Of a DNA stretch of 64,000 nt, positions 63,846 through 64,000 are shown one piece after another. The stretch's first letter is position 1. The number at the start of each line of letters is the position of its first letter. Origin of the DNA: Bacteroidota bacterium (GTDB lineage: Bacteria; Bacteroidota; Bacteroidia; Chitinophagales; Chitinophagaceae); assembly GCA_023429825.1 (NCBI GenBank), contig JAEZDC010000032.1:27625-91624 (forward strand), written 5' to 3'. Position numbers and translations under genes: made by a program. The notes under the pieces are model-generated. The model worked only from the letters and a program-made list of their open reading frames with translations, did not search any database and had not been told where the DNA came from.

Positions 63846-64000
63846 TTACTTCTTTATAAATACAAACTCACCCCCCTCGTCACCAATATTCTTAATCGCT
63901 GCATACTGAGGAGAAGTATCTGAATTATTCAATATCGCTTCGTAAAAACTGTCGAAGAGTTTTTTTGCTGTGAGATATTTGTCTTTGTTCTCTCTTAGAT
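63846..64000 (-). CDS. Caspase-like protein, C-terminal end (array copy 1, subfamily C, cut by window)
   Basis: The last 50 or so codons of another member; the gene continues beyond base 64,000. The translated end matches that of the preceding entry (KKLFDSFYEAILNNSDTSPQ, then YAAIKNIGDEGGEFVFIKK). A 53-base stretch (63,898-63,950) is identical in DNA to 61,729-61,781. This shows that the array is not complete in the window, so copy number and promoter are unknown. Confidence 0.85.
   Translation of the reverse strand, partial: LRENKDKYLTAKKLFDSFYEAILNNSDTSPQYAAIKNIGDEGGEFVFIKK

Overview
The window reads as a chromosomal segment of a Bacteroidota bacterium, most likely of the Chitinophagaceae type. 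Signs of this are TAnnTTTG / TTTG promoter elements, weak Shine-Dalgarno sequences, a TonB-dependent receptor with an N-terminal carboxypeptidase-regulatory-like domain, an arginine operon built on an ArgF'-type acylornithine carbamoyltransferase, and many secreted proteins whose signal peptides end in '-AQ'. No phage, insertion sequence or CRISPR array was seen.

Bases 1-10,050 (+): the end of an FtsX-like permease, a LacI-type regulator, then a compact arginine operon (GNAT acyltransferase, argG, argC, argD, argF', argB, argE-like deacylase, argH). The gene set implies an acylated linear route in which acylornithine is carbamoylated before deacylation. Bases 10,064-12,904 (-): a methionine/threonine-branch operon (PLP transsulfuration enzyme, homoserine dehydrogenase) behind a SAM-I riboswitch with a visible terminator, antiterminator and promoter. 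Bases 13,062-24,184: signalling genes (a PAS-type histidine kinase, a kinase-like protein without an ATPase domain, a CHASE3-GAF hybrid kinase with CheR, CheB and a REC-kinase), interrupted by a GH10 xylanase lipoprotein, a DUF4268 protein and tRNA-Ser(UGA).

Bases 24,227-39,889: mixed housekeeping and accessory genes. These are a HAD phosphatase, a secreted protein of unknown function, a minus-strand trio (PTP-like membrane protein, dolichol-kinase-like lipid kinase, GT39-like glycosyltransferase), a TonB receptor, purC with an NmrA-like reductase, trhO, a DUF6508-like protein, a small membrane protein, a penicillin-acylase-family hydrolase and a beta-hydroxyacid-dehydrogenase-type oxidoreductase. 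A 400-base gap with an inverted repeat and an 11-bp periodic repeat follows.

Bases 40,291-64,000 (-): the most striking region. At least eleven consecutive paralogous genes, almost without spacers, encode secreted proteins of one plan: signal peptide, TPR-like helical repeats, an Ig-like domain, then a caspase-like (peptidase C14) domain with the His/Cys dyad intact in all ten complete copies. The array runs off the right edge. It ends downstream with a CHASE2-domain membrane protein and a secreted FecR-like protein, all apparently one transcription unit of at least 23.7 kb. The copies fall into three subfamilies lying in blocks, with traces of two-gene duplication and patchy DNA identity suggesting gene conversion. 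My inference is an envelope-located sensor/protease system with diversified recognition regions and a conserved protease; its trigger and substrate cannot be read from the sequence.
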